The translations under genes were made by a program, and so were the position numbers. The notes under the pieces are model-generated. The model ran no database searches. It was given only the letters and a program-made list of their open reading frames with translations, and had not been told where the DNA came from. 64,000 nt of DNA from assembly GCF_003063625.1 (NCBI RefSeq), contig NZ_CP026604.1, forward strand, positions 744,001 through 808,000, in the 5' to 3' direction. The DNA is from Saccharobesus litoralis (GTDB lineage Bacteria; Pseudomonadota; Gammaproteobacteria; Enterobacterales; Alteromonadaceae). How positions within the stretch are numbered: position 1 is the first letter of the stretch; every line of letters starts with the position of its first letter. Positions 8,365-17,620 of this stretch are shown piece by piece.

Positions 8365-10491
8365 TTAAGGGATCGCCTTTAAGGTAACGTTATCAATTTT
8401 AAATTCAGCACCAATAAAGTCGAATTCTAAATTGAGCATTACATCATCGGCAGACCAGTCAGTAACAGTACCTTGACCTAATGTGTGCTGCACTTCTGAC
8501 AGTACAATTTCAATGTTATTAACACCGCCTTGCCAAGCATTCTGTGGTAGCTGGCTATTGCTAAAGCTGACTGCGCCTGCATTGGTCGACAAGCTGGCAA
8601 TCACAGGGTATGAACCAGCAGCCGTCGTTGTACCATCAGTTGCTTTATTGGCATCAAAGTTAACGTACTGAATATCTAATTCAAGTACATACCGACCATT
8701 CGCTTTGACTGCACCACTAGCCACAGGCAACGAAACGACAACAGGCGTACCCGCCGTTGCGCCAGTAGTATTAACTATTAAGGTATCATTAGTGATGCTA
8801 ACAGTACCGCCACCTGTAATGGTTGGCACTGCTGCACTATCAAAAGCGCCGCTACCTAACAAAGCATCAGGCCCTTTTTTATCGTTGTATTTAACTAGCT
8901 TTAAGTTATCAAACAACGGCGTACCTGTCGGCGCAACCCAAGAGCTAGCAATATAGAACGAGGTTTTATCAGCAATACCCGCGTCAATAAAGCGTTTGGC
9001 TACACCAGTGGTTGTATCGTATTGAATGGTGATATGCTGCCAAGTGTCGTCACCCACATCTTCTTTTTTGATCACGCCATCATTCGGGGTTAAATCAGGA
9101 CGAAAACCTTGATCCCAGAACGCTAATGTTGCAGAAGGCGGATTAGTAATGGTGTCAGACAAACCGACCCAAGGCGACACCCCAGCTGTTTTGATCCAAT
9201 ACGACATATAGTACTGCTCGTTATCTGCCATATCTGGCCAATATTGAGCTTCTATACGTTGCATACAGTTTAAACCACCTAAGATTTGAAAACTGTAGTT
9301 CGGTGAAATTGAATCAACATTGTTTACACCAACACCATTAGGGCAACCTACTAAAGTTACAAAACCATTGGTTTGGGTAACTGGATCTGAGTCATCATCA
9401 AAATCACTAGCCAAGCCAGCTTGCGATAATAAATTCATATCGGTACCCGTAATGGTTAAAGTCAACTCTAAGGTACCATCTGCAGTCTTGCCACCATCGT
9501 CTTGCAGCTTATAGCTAACCACCGTATTTTGTTGCTCACCTGGTTGTAAATGATAATAGGCCGCAGGATCAACCGATAACTGGGTGCCATTTAACGCCAT
9601 GTTATACGGCAAAGGTTTACCGTCAACCATAACATTAGTGACTTGGATTGGGTCGCCTTCACGATCTGTTGCATCTTTAGCCAAGTCAAAGGTCTGCACT
9701 CCGCCATCTTCATTGATACTGGCTGTTGTAAAATACTCAGTAACAACTGGAGCGCCAAGCACATCGACAACGCCGAGTACGTTTATTTCGAGGTTGCGGG
9801 TCAAATCATGGTTATGGTCACTTACCTTATAGCTGTACTTAAAGGTAGATAACTTGCCAGATGGAAATGAATCACTAACCGCGGCAAAATCAAAGTCAAT
9901 TTTGAAATCATCGCTAACCGTAAAATTGATATCAAACGGGTTTCCCGCATCCGCAACAACGCTATGAGCCGATAATGCTTCACCATCAAGATCCGCTGTA
10001 CCCGCTAACAAATCGACAATACCATCAGCACTTTTTAAAAAGTTAGCCGATAGGTCGCCATTAATCGTCGGAGCGTGATCAAGACCATTAACATTAATGG
10101 TTAACTTACGTTGCACAGACTCAGTACCGTCACTGATGTCATAAGTGTAAGCAATAGTATGAACTTGTCCTGAATCCAAATCATCCGCTATAGCTGTCGT
10201 ATCAAATGAGATACGCGTTGGCTCGTGCATCACACCGACCGTGTTGTCAGATGAAGCAGTTAAATTAGCTATGGTGACGTAATCACCATCGGTATCAACC
10301 ACACCCTCTAATAAATTTACGGTAGCTTTGGTGACAATATCACCTTCATTCATAGTTAATGTTAAGTCACCCGAATGAGTCGGAGCAACATTAGCCGTTT
10401 TCTGTTCAGGGCTGTAATCTTCCTCACAGCCTGCAAGCAGCGCAATTAAAGACGCAGCTAATAAACACTTGGTAGTTTGTAATGTTTTCAT
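8365..10491 (-). CDS. Cadherin/Ig-repeat surface lipoprotein, putative glycan-binding partner of the TonB receptor
   Basis: From the start at 10491 the protein begins MKTLQTTKCLLAASLIALLAG-C, a classic lipoprotein signal with lipobox LLAGC. An in-frame ATG at 10587 overlaps the receptor stop as TAATG and would add 32 polar residues ahead of the signal, so 10491 is preferred. About three cadherin-like or VCBS-like repeats follow (each with a DTDGDxV, DLDGEAL or DREGDPI element), then two beta-rich modules with WDQGF and DNLKLVKYNDKKG that resemble carbohydrate-binding domains, the last ending in FKIDNVTLKAIP. No catalytic motif is seen. Coupling to the TonB receptor suggests a surface glycan-binding role analogous to SusD/SusE-type proteins, but this is inference. 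Confidence 0.75.
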   Translation of the reverse strand: MKTLQTTKCLLAASLIALLAGCEEDYSPEQKTANVAPTHSGDLTLTMNEGDIVTKATVNLLEGVVDTDGDYVTIANLTASSDNTVGVMHEPTRISFDTTAIADDLDSGQVHTIAYTYDISDGTESVQRKLTINVNGLDHAPTINGDLSANFLKSADGIVDLLAGTADLDGEALSAHSVVADAGNPFDINFTVSDDFKIDFDFAAVSDSFPSGKLSTFKYSYKVSDHNHDLTRNLEINVLGVVDVLGAPVVTEYFTTASINEDGGVQTFDLAKDATDREGDPIQVTNVMVDGKPLPYNMALNGTQLSVDPAAYYHLQPGEQQNTVVSYKLQDDGGKTADGTLELTLTITGTDMNLLSQAGLASDFDDDSDPVTQTNGFVTLVGCPNGVGVNNVDSISPNYSFQILGGLNCMQRIEAQYWPDMADNEQYYMSYWIKTAGVSPWVGLSDTITNPPSATLAFWDQGFRPDLTPNDGVIKKEDVGDDTWQHITIQYDTTTGVAKRFIDAGIADKTSFYIASSWVAPTGTPLFDNLKLVKYNDKKGPDALLGSGAFDSAAVPTITGGGTVSITNDTLIVNTTGATAGTPVVVSLPVASGAVKANGRYVLELDIQYVNFDANKATDGTTTAAGSYPVIASLSTNAGAVSFSNSQLPQNAWQGGVNNIEIVLSEVQHTLGQGTVTDWSADDVMLNLEFDFIGAEFKIDNVTLKAIP

Positions 10492-10586
10492 TTTTGTTAC
10501 CATCATATAATTCTTGCTAAAGCGCGGTATTAACCGAGACATTTGCATGTCATGTTTGCTCTGCCGCGCAATAAAACTGTCAGTCA

Positions 10587-13500
10587 TTAAAAGCGAACGT
10601 TGACACCTAAACGATAGGTAGATCCGGTATCGTATTGACGATAAGTTCGGTGTTTTGGCGCTTCGCCTTCTAACGGATTACCTTCATTAAACGATTGCCA
10701 TGTAACCTCTCCGTCTTCCGCTTGTGCGCGCACCACTTTTAAGTCACGGCTGGTGTAGTATTGACGGTAATCCTCGCCTGTTAAGTTGATCGCTTGGAAG
10801 GTAATATTCATTGAATTATTAACTTTATAAGTCGCTGAAAGATCAAACGAATTACGACCTTCATTCCAAATTGAACCACCGTTCCAGTTACGACCACGAG
10901 ATGTAGAGCCACCTGGGTAATCAACACCAACCAGTGAATCTGTTGAACCACGGTAACTCAAGCGGATCTGATGACCATTTCCTTCCCAGAAGGTAGTGAA
11001 GTTGTAAGTGTGCTTAGGGGTGTCCGCTACCGGTAGAGAAGGTAACAAGATTGAAGGATCTTCAACCGAAGGCTCTGCTTCATACTCACTTTCTTGGAAA
11101 GTATAATTAGCGCTTACGCCTAAGCCTTTCCAAATACCCGGTAAGAAATCGTAAACTTGATTATAGCCCAACTCTAAGCCGCGGATAGTAGCTGACTTAC
11201 TATTTACAACATTAGTAACTTCATACAAACCACACAGGTCACGGTAATCATCGCTAATCGCTTTAGAGGTACTGTTCGGATCGACTTTTGACCAAACACC
11301 TGTGCTCTCAATCCGTTGAGGCATACAGTTTTCAAGACCAAAATTAGGTAGGGATTCATCCATTTTAAGTACGAGTGTATTGGGGTCTATTTGGTCAAGT
11401 TTGCGAATATCTTCTATGTAAAAATCATCCACCTGTGTGTCTACAAAGTTGGACATATCTTTAGCAAATAACGCAACGCTTAACATAGATGATGAATTGA
11501 AGTACCACTCCAACGACAAGTCTAAGTTTTTCGATGTTAACGGATCTAACTTAGTATTGTATTTTGTTACCTTATTAGCGGGTTGCGCATCAACATTGGC
11601 ATTCCAATACTGTCCTTCACTGATCACAACACCAGGGCGAAGTAGATCAATTTCAGGGCGGGTCATGGTTTTCGAAAGCGCTAAACGACCGACAAACTGT
11701 TCACTTAATGCAAAGTTCAAGTTTAAGCTTGGAAGTAAATTTGTATATTCGTGGCTGTTGGTTGTCGCCGAGAAAGGTACATCCAATGGCGTCACATTAT
11801 TACGAGTATAATTTGAGGTATCACCTTGCGACAATTCACCATTCCAAGTCAAATCAGGTGCGGCATCTGTCGGGCTGCCCCAACCATAATGTTTGGAGGT
11901 TGAAATATCTGTGTAGCGCCACATACTTTGCCAACCAACGGCATCATTAGTAACGCCACTCGCTGCGACTTGCGCCCATGCTGGGTCATGACACGGGCCA
12001 TCAACCGCTGGAATACGCGTCCAAGTGGATGGATCCGGTCCTGCGGACGTATCCCAGCCTAAACCATCAATACGTTGGTATTTACGCTCGTAACCTTGGA
12101 TATTGGCAGGATCAGCAAAGTTAGCGCTAGGACATTCAGGTAATGATGTATCGCGCAAGTTTTTAACATCAATCAAAGACATTAAGCGCTCAAAGTCGCT
12201 AAAAGCACTCCAATATTTGACCCCAGAATAACCATTTGCTTCAACTTCCGTATTGACATAACGCATACCGAAATCACCCGTCACAGTGCCGTCGAATAGT
12301 TCGATATTGGCTTTAATATAAACTGACTGTGTATCAATTTGCGCTTCGCGGGTTTCAGTTGGTAAAACGGTGCGCAGCGTATCGTCATTTGAAACAACAG
12401 CTTGCACAGCTTTAATTGCATCGGGTGCGACCCAACCAAACGTTGTTGGTAATCGGCCATACCCTAATGAATCCATAAAGTCTTCAGGGATTGGCTCTGA
12501 TGAAGCAATGTCTGCACCTTTTACATTGCGTACTGTATCGCCAGAATCGACTATCGTATTACCGTCTTCATCGGTAAATACTTTACCCGGTGCAACCGTT
12601 TCAAAACGATATAATTGATCATCGACAGATTTTTCACGCTGAGTGCCATACACACCAAATTCAAATGTAGTGATACCAAAGGCATCAACATCATAATCAA
12701 AATCAAGTGAGAAAGTAGTGAGTGAATCTTCAACCGTGCGGTCGCGCTCAGAGATCCACTCGAGGTTTTGTGCGGCTAAATCATGCGGGTGAAAACCCGT
12801 TGTTGTCGTGTTATCTGACCAAGCTAAAATAGGCGCGCCGTTTTCGTCGGTATCATCTTCAAGAATGGTACCAAAATCGACTTTATCGTCACCGTGTTCA
12901 ATGGTGCATGTACCGGTTGTACAATCAAAACCAACTGGCACCACTGCCGATCCGACATCGTAAAGAATTGCGGCATTGATGGCTTTACCGTTAGACAGTA
13001 TAGCGTTCCCGTTAGGTTTGGATACGGATTCACTTGAAGAGTAACCCAACATGGCTTCCATTCTTAATGAATCGCTGATCTCATGATTTAAACTCAATGT
13101 CGAGCTGAAGTTTTCGTTTTCAGTACCGCCAAAATTGCCATTAATATTACCGCGGCCAAAGCGGTTTAAATATTTGGTTACGGTACGAGTAGAAGTATCA
13201 ACTGAATACCAATCTTGTTGCGGATCGGTGAATGTAGCAGGCGGGCGCGAATCTGTAGCTTTTTCACCTTCAACAAAGTTGACATTACCTTTGTTGGTAC
13301 CGACCGAGAGCGAAGAGGTTTTGTTAGTTAAGTCTTGGCGGCTGTAGGTAACGTCAAGCATTAACTCCGTGGTATCGGTAGGCGTAAATTGAATTCCTAA
13401 ACTACCACCATACCTGTCGCTTTCATTTTCAGATAAATAGAAACCGACTTCATTTGGGGTTACCCCTCTAAATCCACTAACGACATCACCATTTTGGTCA

Positions 13501-14279
13501 GTCGCAATACGAAACGTTTGCGATGCTTCATAACGGTTGGCTCTAAATTCGTCCTTACGATAAGCATTAGTTTCTGAATACGCAGTGACAGCGATACCTA
13601 AGGTTTCATCCAAAAACTTTTCAGTAAAGGTGCCCGAAATTTTATAATTATTCTCTTCTGATAAATCGTTATAACGACCTTGCACGTTTAATCTGCGGAT
13701 CACATCAGTACGATTTAACGGACGTAAAGTTTTTAAATTTACATTGGCACCGAGTGAGCCTTCAATATGATCGGCACTCGGGGTTTTAACCACTTCCAAG
13801 CGGTCTAAAATATCTGCGGAAAATGAACTTAAATCTACCGATTGACTGAATTCAGTACTGGTTAATTGCTGGCCATTAAGCGTGATATTATTTTGTTCTG
13901 CACTAGCACCCCTAACGGTAATGGCTGTGCCTTCACCATTATTGCTAACAATTGAAACACCTGTGACGCGTCCTAATGCATCAGCTATGTTCTGATCCGT
14001 ATTTTTACCTATGTCTTCGGCATTAATAGTATCAACAATGTTACCGGCAAAACGCTTATCGTTAATCGATTTGATTAGGCTGCCAGCCATACCAGTCACT
14101 TCAATCACTTCAACATCATCATCAGCTTCTTTGGCTGAATCTTTTGTAGCTTGCTTACTGACAGTATTTTTTACTTCTACAGTTTGTTCTTGTTCATTCG
14201 CGTTAGCGAACATACTGCTACTAGCCATTATGGCTAGAGACAACGCGCTGAGTTTAAAGCGGTCTCTCGCGATTAACAT
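10587..14279 (-). CDS. TonB-dependent outer-membrane receptor, large (1230 aa)
   Basis: An N-terminal signal peptide ends near FANA (residue 27), followed by a Lys/Asp-rich linker and a TonB-box-like DVEVIEVTG near residue 55. The plug domain is clear: INAEDIGKNTDQNIADALGR, VTGVSIVSNNGEGTAITVRG and RLEVVKTPSADHIEGSLGANV. A long beta-barrel ends in STYRLGVNVRF, with the terminal Phe expected for outer-membrane insertion. The size fits the TonB-Xanth-Caul type that imports large oligosaccharides. It is divergent from the GntR gene at 14793 and is followed by the surface lipoprotein with a one-base stop/start overlap. It should take up products of the extracellular lyases; the ligand is inferred from context. 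Confidence 0.92.
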   Translation of the reverse strand: MLIARDRFKLSALSLAIMASSSMFANANEQEQTVEVKNTVSKQATKDSAKEADDDVEVIEVTGMAGSLIKSINDKRFAGNIVDTINAEDIGKNTDQNIADALGRVTGVSIVSNNGEGTAITVRGASAEQNNITLNGQQLTSTEFSQSVDLSSFSADILDRLEVVKTPSADHIEGSLGANVNLKTLRPLNRTDVIRRLNVQGRYNDLSEENNYKISGTFTEKFLDETLGIAVTAYSETNAYRKDEFRANRYEASQTFRIATDQNGDVVSGFRGVTPNEVGFYLSENESDRYGGSLGIQFTPTDTTELMLDVTYSRQDLTNKTSSLSVGTNKGNVNFVEGEKATDSRPPATFTDPQQDWYSVDTSTRTVTKYLNRFGRGNINGNFGGTENENFSSTLSLNHEISDSLRMEAMLGYSSSESVSKPNGNAILSNGKAINAAILYDVGSAVVPVGFDCTTGTCTIEHGDDKVDFGTILEDDTDENGAPILAWSDNTTTTGFHPHDLAAQNLEWISERDRTVEDSLTTFSLDFDYDVDAFGITTFEFGVYGTQREKSVDDQLYRFETVAPGKVFTDEDGNTIVDSGDTVRNVKGADIASSEPIPEDFMDSLGYGRLPTTFGWVAPDAIKAVQAVVSNDDTLRTVLPTETREAQIDTQSVYIKANIELFDGTVTGDFGMRYVNTEVEANGYSGVKYWSAFSDFERLMSLIDVKNLRDTSLPECPSANFADPANIQGYERKYQRIDGLGWDTSAGPDPSTWTRIPAVDGPCHDPAWAQVAASGVTNDAVGWQSMWRYTDISTSKHYGWGSPTDAAPDLTWNGELSQGDTSNYTRNNVTPLDVPFSATTNSHEYTNLLPSLNLNFALSEQFVGRLALSKTMTRPEIDLLRPGVVISEGQYWNANVDAQPANKVTKYNTKLDPLTSKNLDLSLEWYFNSSSMLSVALFAKDMSNFVDTQVDDFYIEDIRKLDQIDPNTLVLKMDESLPNFGLENCMPQRIESTGVWSKVDPNSTSKAISDDYRDLCGLYEVTNVVNSKSATIRGLELGYNQVYDFLPGIWKGLGVSANYTFQESEYEAEPSVEDPSILLPSLPVADTPKHTYNFTTFWEGNGHQIRLSYRGSTDSLVGVDYPGGSTSRGRNWNGGSIWNEGRNSFDLSATYKVNNSMNITFQAINLTGEDYRQYYTSRDLKVVRAQAEDGEVTWQSFNEGNPLEGEAPKHRTYRQYDTGSTYRLGVNVRF

Positions 14280-14792
14280 GTGTACGTCTCCTCAAAAATT
14301 GTTTTCTAGTGGCAATGACAAAAGTGCCAGCCCCAATTTAGATTTTGCCTAGATGTAAAGCTCTAGGTTCTTATATGCTTACTGCGTCAAAAATTGTTTG
14401 TTACAACTGACTACAAATACAAAAACATGAAGCATTTAACCGCATATAGCTTATTGATTATTGATTATTGTTAACAATAAATCAATAAGGAATCATAGTG
14501 AATACAAAAAGAGATCATTGCAACATTTTTATAATTTTTTAATGACATCATAAAGACTCAATGAAATTATTAAAAATGACCAATAAACAATCAAAATCAC
14601 TAAAAACAACTAAAAATGACAAATATCGCTTAAGTTTTTATACAAATATAGCCAATAAAACCTTAACCGACTTTACAGACAACTGTTTTTTGTTAACATA
14701 AATAAAAACCTCAAATGATTTAAACAAACTCAAAAAGATCATTTTGAGTCATTTGGTAATTAAGTAAGACGCATTGTACAAATGAGTGGTAT
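14280..14792. other. Divergent promoter region between TonB receptor and GntR regulator
   Basis: This 513-base AT-rich spacer carries several AAAAATGAC/AAAACAAC direct repeats (about 14570-14625) and the palindrome at 14728. It should hold the promoters of both genes. Confidence 0.55.
14728..14749. promoter_or_regulatory. Palindrome ahead of the GntR gene, likely operator
   Basis: ACTCAAAA and TTTTGAGT form a perfect 8-base inverted repeat around AGATCA, and an outer pair CAAATGA / TCATTTG flanks it at 14713 and 14749. It ends 43 bases before the regulator start. This suits autoregulation and control of the divergent TonB receptor. Confidence 0.6.
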
Positions 14793-15452
14793 ATGACTAT
14801 GAATCAGGTTAGTTCCATTAAAAAGCAAATTGCCGAGTTTATCCGAGCAGAAATTATTGATGGCGCAATATTGTCGGGCACTAGGCTGAACGAACAGGAA
14901 CTCGCTGATCGCTTTGGTGTTTCAAAAGGTCCTATCCGTGACGTACTGGCAATATTAAGAAAAGAAGGTTTGGTAATAAATAATGGAAAGCGAGGCAGCT
15001 TCGTTTCGATGGCTTTAGATGAAGATGTCAAAAGAATGTATGAAGGTTTTAGTCAATCTATCAAATCATACGCGGTTAAACGTTTAAAAGAAAAAGCCAA
15101 TAAAACCGATTATACCTTGTTAGAAAATCACGTTAGCAAAATGAAAATTTATGCAAACAGTGGACAATTTTGTGATTTTATTAATACCTACATTGAGTTT
15201 CAAAAATACTATGTATATCTTGCTGGTGGAGAAGACCTAGTCAATATTTGGTCATCTATTAGCATTAAACTAATGAAGGAATATCACCAGCAATCTACGA
15301 TGACAAGTGATCTTCAAGAACCAACACAAATACTGGCAGAAATTAAGCAATGCTTATCACACGAACTCATTGAAGTCACACAGCCGCTCAATAGCCAAAT
15401 AATTCGTTCAAAAATATCCGACACTAAAGCAAAATTCCCGTTTAACTTTTAG
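14793..15452 (+). CDS. GntR-family transcriptional regulator (FadR/FCD-type)
   Basis: The 219-residue protein starts with a winged helix-turn-helix: IAEFIRAEIIDGAILSGTRL, NEQELADRFGVSKGPIRDVL and the wing EGLVINNGKRGSFVS (residues 10-75). The remaining 140 residues are helical, as in the FCD ligand-binding domain, but the usual metal-binding His/Asp pattern is not obvious. Such regulators are commonly repressors released by a sugar acid or oligosaccharide product. It is divergent from the TonB receptor with a clear palindrome upstream, so it probably regulates the receptor/lipoprotein operon and itself. An internal Met-Asn two codons later is an alternative start. Confidence 0.85.
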   Translation: MTMNQVSSIKKQIAEFIRAEIIDGAILSGTRLNEQELADRFGVSKGPIRDVLAILRKEGLVINNGKRGSFVSMALDEDVKRMYEGFSQSIKSYAVKRLKEKANKTDYTLLENHVSKMKIYANSGQFCDFINTYIEFQKYYVYLAGGEDLVNIWSSISIKLMKEYHQQSTMTSDLQEPTQILAEIKQCLSHELIEVTQPLNSQIIRSKISDTKAKFPFNF

Positions 15453-15705
15453 AGCAGCAAATTTAAATCATAGAGATACAAACACAAGGCTAGCCTAAAA
15501 ATCGTTCTCGATTTAACCACACTTGATGCTCCCAGATATAAAGTCCAGCCCACGCGAATTAGTTGGTTTTATAGGTAATCTGACCTTATTAAATTCAATA
15601 TCCCCTTCATTTTTTCACCGTTTAATGTTAAAAATCGTCTTTGGTAAATTGTAAAATATTTTCATAATAGAAACGATCAGCTAGCTTGTTGAAACTGTGA
15701 TGCGG

Positions 15706-15790
15706 CGCTTAACGGCATTTCCTACATCCGTGTAGGTCGCCGTACGCTGTTCCAGACGCTTAACGGCATTTCCTACATCCGTGTAGGTCG
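15706..15790. repeat. Direct repeat pair of an intergenic repeat family
   Basis: CGCTTAACGGCATTTCCTAC followed by ATCCGTGTAGGTCG occurs twice, at 15706-15739 and 15757-15790, 51 bases apart. An inverted copy carrying the same CGTCTGGAACAGCG and CGGCGACCTAC words is at about 23172-23212. The second copy runs straight into the REP-like palindrome at 15787. Confidence 0.8.
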
Positions 15791-15804
15791 AAATTTATTT
15801 CGAC
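15787..15804. repeat. REP-like palindrome, copy 2
   Basis: GTCGAAATTTATTTCGAC, followed by AATAGCAG. On the opposite strand it reads as the family core followed by CTACAC. Confidence 0.8.
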
Positions 15805-15909
15805 AATAGCAGTAACGCTGCTACTTAGAATTTGTCGTATTCAAAGCCTTTGACGTAATAGCGGCTTCGACCAACAAGGGATTCAGCGGAGCATTTCTTT
15901 ATGAAAGCG

Positions 15910-16135
15910 GACTAGTACCTTTTCAATTTAATTTTGATTAGTTGAAAACATTGGTGATCACTTTCACACTGAGCGCGAAGCAGTCGAAGTGTCGGTAAAT
16001 TAGAAAGTAATAAGACTTCGACAAGCTCAGCCTGAAGTTGTTTATTTAATCTAAATATGGCTAAAAACATCACTAGTGATAGTAAATTATGCGAGTGATT
16101 CAACTGATCATTTCTTTCTGGAAACAGTACTAGTC
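15910..16135. mobile_element. MITE-like element, copy 1 (about 226 bp)
   Basis: The ends are GACTAGTAC and GTACTAGTC, and imperfect inverted arms of about 37 bases run inward to TTGATTAGTTGAA on the left and TTCAACTGATCA on the right. There is no coding capacity. A second copy with the same arm words in reverse order is at 61413-61653, and a single end-like sequence (TTAATTTTGATTAGTTGTAA) is at about 17230. No target duplication could be confirmed. Confidence 0.6.
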
Positions 16136-16136
16136 A

Positions 16137-16165
16137 ACATATTGATAATATACAAATCAATATGT
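16137..16165. promoter_or_regulatory. Operator-like palindrome ahead of the LacI-type regulator
   Basis: ACATATTGAT and ATCAATATGT form a perfect 10-base inverted repeat around a 9-base centre. It overlaps the first in-frame ATG (16164) of the regulator frame and ends 31 bases before the preferred TTG start at 16197. This suggests autoregulation. Confidence 0.6.
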
Positions 16166-16196
16166 GGTACCTATGCCAATGATATTGGGAGTTAAA

Positions 16197-17216
16197 TTGA
16201 AAATAACGCTAAAAGATATTGCTGCTGAAGCGGGAGTCAGCAGAGCGACTGTTGATAGAGTTTTAAACGGCAGAGGGAAAGTTTCTCAATACACTATCGA
16301 TCGTGTTAATCAGGCGGTAGAAAAATTCAATAATCGTTTAACTCCAACTTCGGCAAGTCATGTAACGACCTCATATAATTTTGATTTTATCTTTCCAACC
16401 CGACATAGCCGCTTATTAGACTTTTACTCTCGGCAAATAAATGCCATCCATCAAATTTGCGGATTGAATGATGTCAATGTCCGTATTCATCGGGTTGAAG
16501 CCTTTCAACCACAATTACTCGCCGATAAATTGCTTGAAGTCGCTCAAGATAGCCATGGCATTGCCTTTGTTGCACTTGAACACCCACTGGTTCGTGACGC
16601 AGTAGACACTGTAATCAATCAAAATGTTAATGTAATTACCTTAGTTAATGACATTTCAGGCACTGACAGGCACGCTTATATCGGTATAGACAACCGTGCA
16701 GCAGGCCGCACGGCTGCACATATCATGGGGCGCTTTTTAGGTAAAAATGCCCAAGGCAAAATTGGCTTGTTTATTGGTAGTCACGCCTATCTCGGCCATG
16801 AAGAACGAGAGTCAGGCTTTCGCAGTCTGTTACGAGCGCAATATCCTAATTTACAAATAATAGAAATGCCTGAAGTGTTGGATAATGACGATAACGCGCA
16901 GCAAATTTTTATTGAGTCTTTAAAAGGCACTAAAGACCTGCTCGGAATTTACAATATAGGTGGCGGTACTGAAGGCATTGCCCAAGCGCTAAAAAGCTTA
17001 AACATGGAACATGAATGCGTTTTTATCGCTCATGAATTGTTTGAACATACTCGCGCGCATTTAGTCACGGGCACCATTGACGCCATCATTAATCAAGATT
17101 TAGCGCTAGAAGCTGACAACGCCATAAAAATTTTGCGCAGCCGTATCGAAAACAACAGCATCATTAATTTACCAAAGCCTAAAGTTGAAGTGTATTTTCC
17201 TGAAAATATAACCTAA
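16197..17216 (+). CDS. LacI-family transcriptional regulator
   Basis: The helix-turn-helix reads ITLKDIAAEAGVSRATVDR and VLNGRGKVSQYTIDRV, followed by a periplasmic-binding-protein-like core with AYIGIDNRAAGRTAAHIMGR and LLGIYNIGGGTEGIAQALK, typical of LacI/RbsR-type sugar-responsive repressors. The start is placed at TTG 16197 because LacI proteins normally begin a few residues before TLKDIA and a GGGAG lies 5 bases upstream. The ATG at 16164 would add 11 residues and lies inside the palindrome. The variant VDRVLNGRG recalls the sub-group with type-4 periplasmic binding domains. It is the last gene before the mobile DNA and may regulate nearby glycan genes. Confidence 0.85.
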   Translation: MKITLKDIAAEAGVSRATVDRVLNGRGKVSQYTIDRVNQAVEKFNNRLTPTSASHVTTSYNFDFIFPTRHSRLLDFYSRQINAIHQICGLNDVNVRIHRVEAFQPQLLADKLLEVAQDSHGIAFVALEHPLVRDAVDTVINQNVNVITLVNDISGTDRHAYIGIDNRAAGRTAAHIMGRFLGKNAQGKIGLFIGSHAYLGHEERESGFRSLLRAQYPNLQIIEMPEVLDNDDNAQQIFIESLKGTKDLLGIYNIGGGTEGIAQALKSLNMEHECVFIAHELFEHTRAHLVTGTIDAIINQDLALEADNAIKILRSRIENNSIINLPKPKVEVYFPENIT

Positions 17217-17620
17217 AGCCTTTTCTAGTTAATTTTGATTAGTTGTAACTATTCAGCAGCTCAAGTTGCGAGCTTCTAGCCAACCCATTAGTTACAAATA
17301 ATATGGCTGTTGTGGCGAGACTGTTCCTGAATGGATGCAGGTACTTAGGTTTCGTCGGGAACATGAAACCTGCGCATGCGCGGAGCCAGTGACTTTTGTT
17401 GGATAAACATAGTCTGGTTGAAACAAAATACACTGGGCTTCTGCAGATATGGAGAGTGTTTTGGGTACAAAATTTTGCAGTTTTGAACAGAAAGGTTTGC
17501 AGGCTCTGTAAGCATAAATGCTCGCCCAGTGTGTTACGAGTTACCAACAGTACAAGGAAGGCTGGAAGGTAACGCAACTATATAAAACATGATGGTTTGG
17601 CCCATCCCATCGGCATTCAG
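17217..17620. repeat. Non-coding stretch built of dispersed intergenic repeats
   Basis: This 400-base segment has no convincing gene. It carries a MITE-end-like sequence at about 17220-17250. It also has a block at 17337-17372, with the words ACTTAGGTTTCGT and GAAACCTGC, that recurs inverted at 32780-32818. A block at 17494-17526 with GGTTTGCAGGCTCTGTAAGC recurs at 23138 and 58029. Confidence 0.6.

Larger units (their letters stand above)
15453..16136. other. Repeat-rich intergenic region
   Basis: No gene is recognised in this stretch of about 680 bases. It holds a 34-base tandem direct repeat, a REP-like palindrome and a MITE-like element, listed separately. Confidence 0.6.

Noticed and set aside
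11437-11811. 124-codon frame on the plus strand inside the TonB receptor gene
   Set aside because: It lies antisense to a well-supported coding region and has no family resemblance or ribosome site; the same holds for the other plus-strand frames between 8483 and 14352.
15706-15804. Possible CRISPR-like array from the repeated 34-base units
   Set aside because: Only two units, with an irregular 17-base spacer, no cas genes, and the same unit found inverted at 23172; it belongs to an intergenic repeat family.
17239-17577. 112-codon minus-strand frame ahead of the group II intron
   Set aside because: It is made from dispersed intergenic repeat blocks (17337, 17494) found elsewhere in non-coding places.
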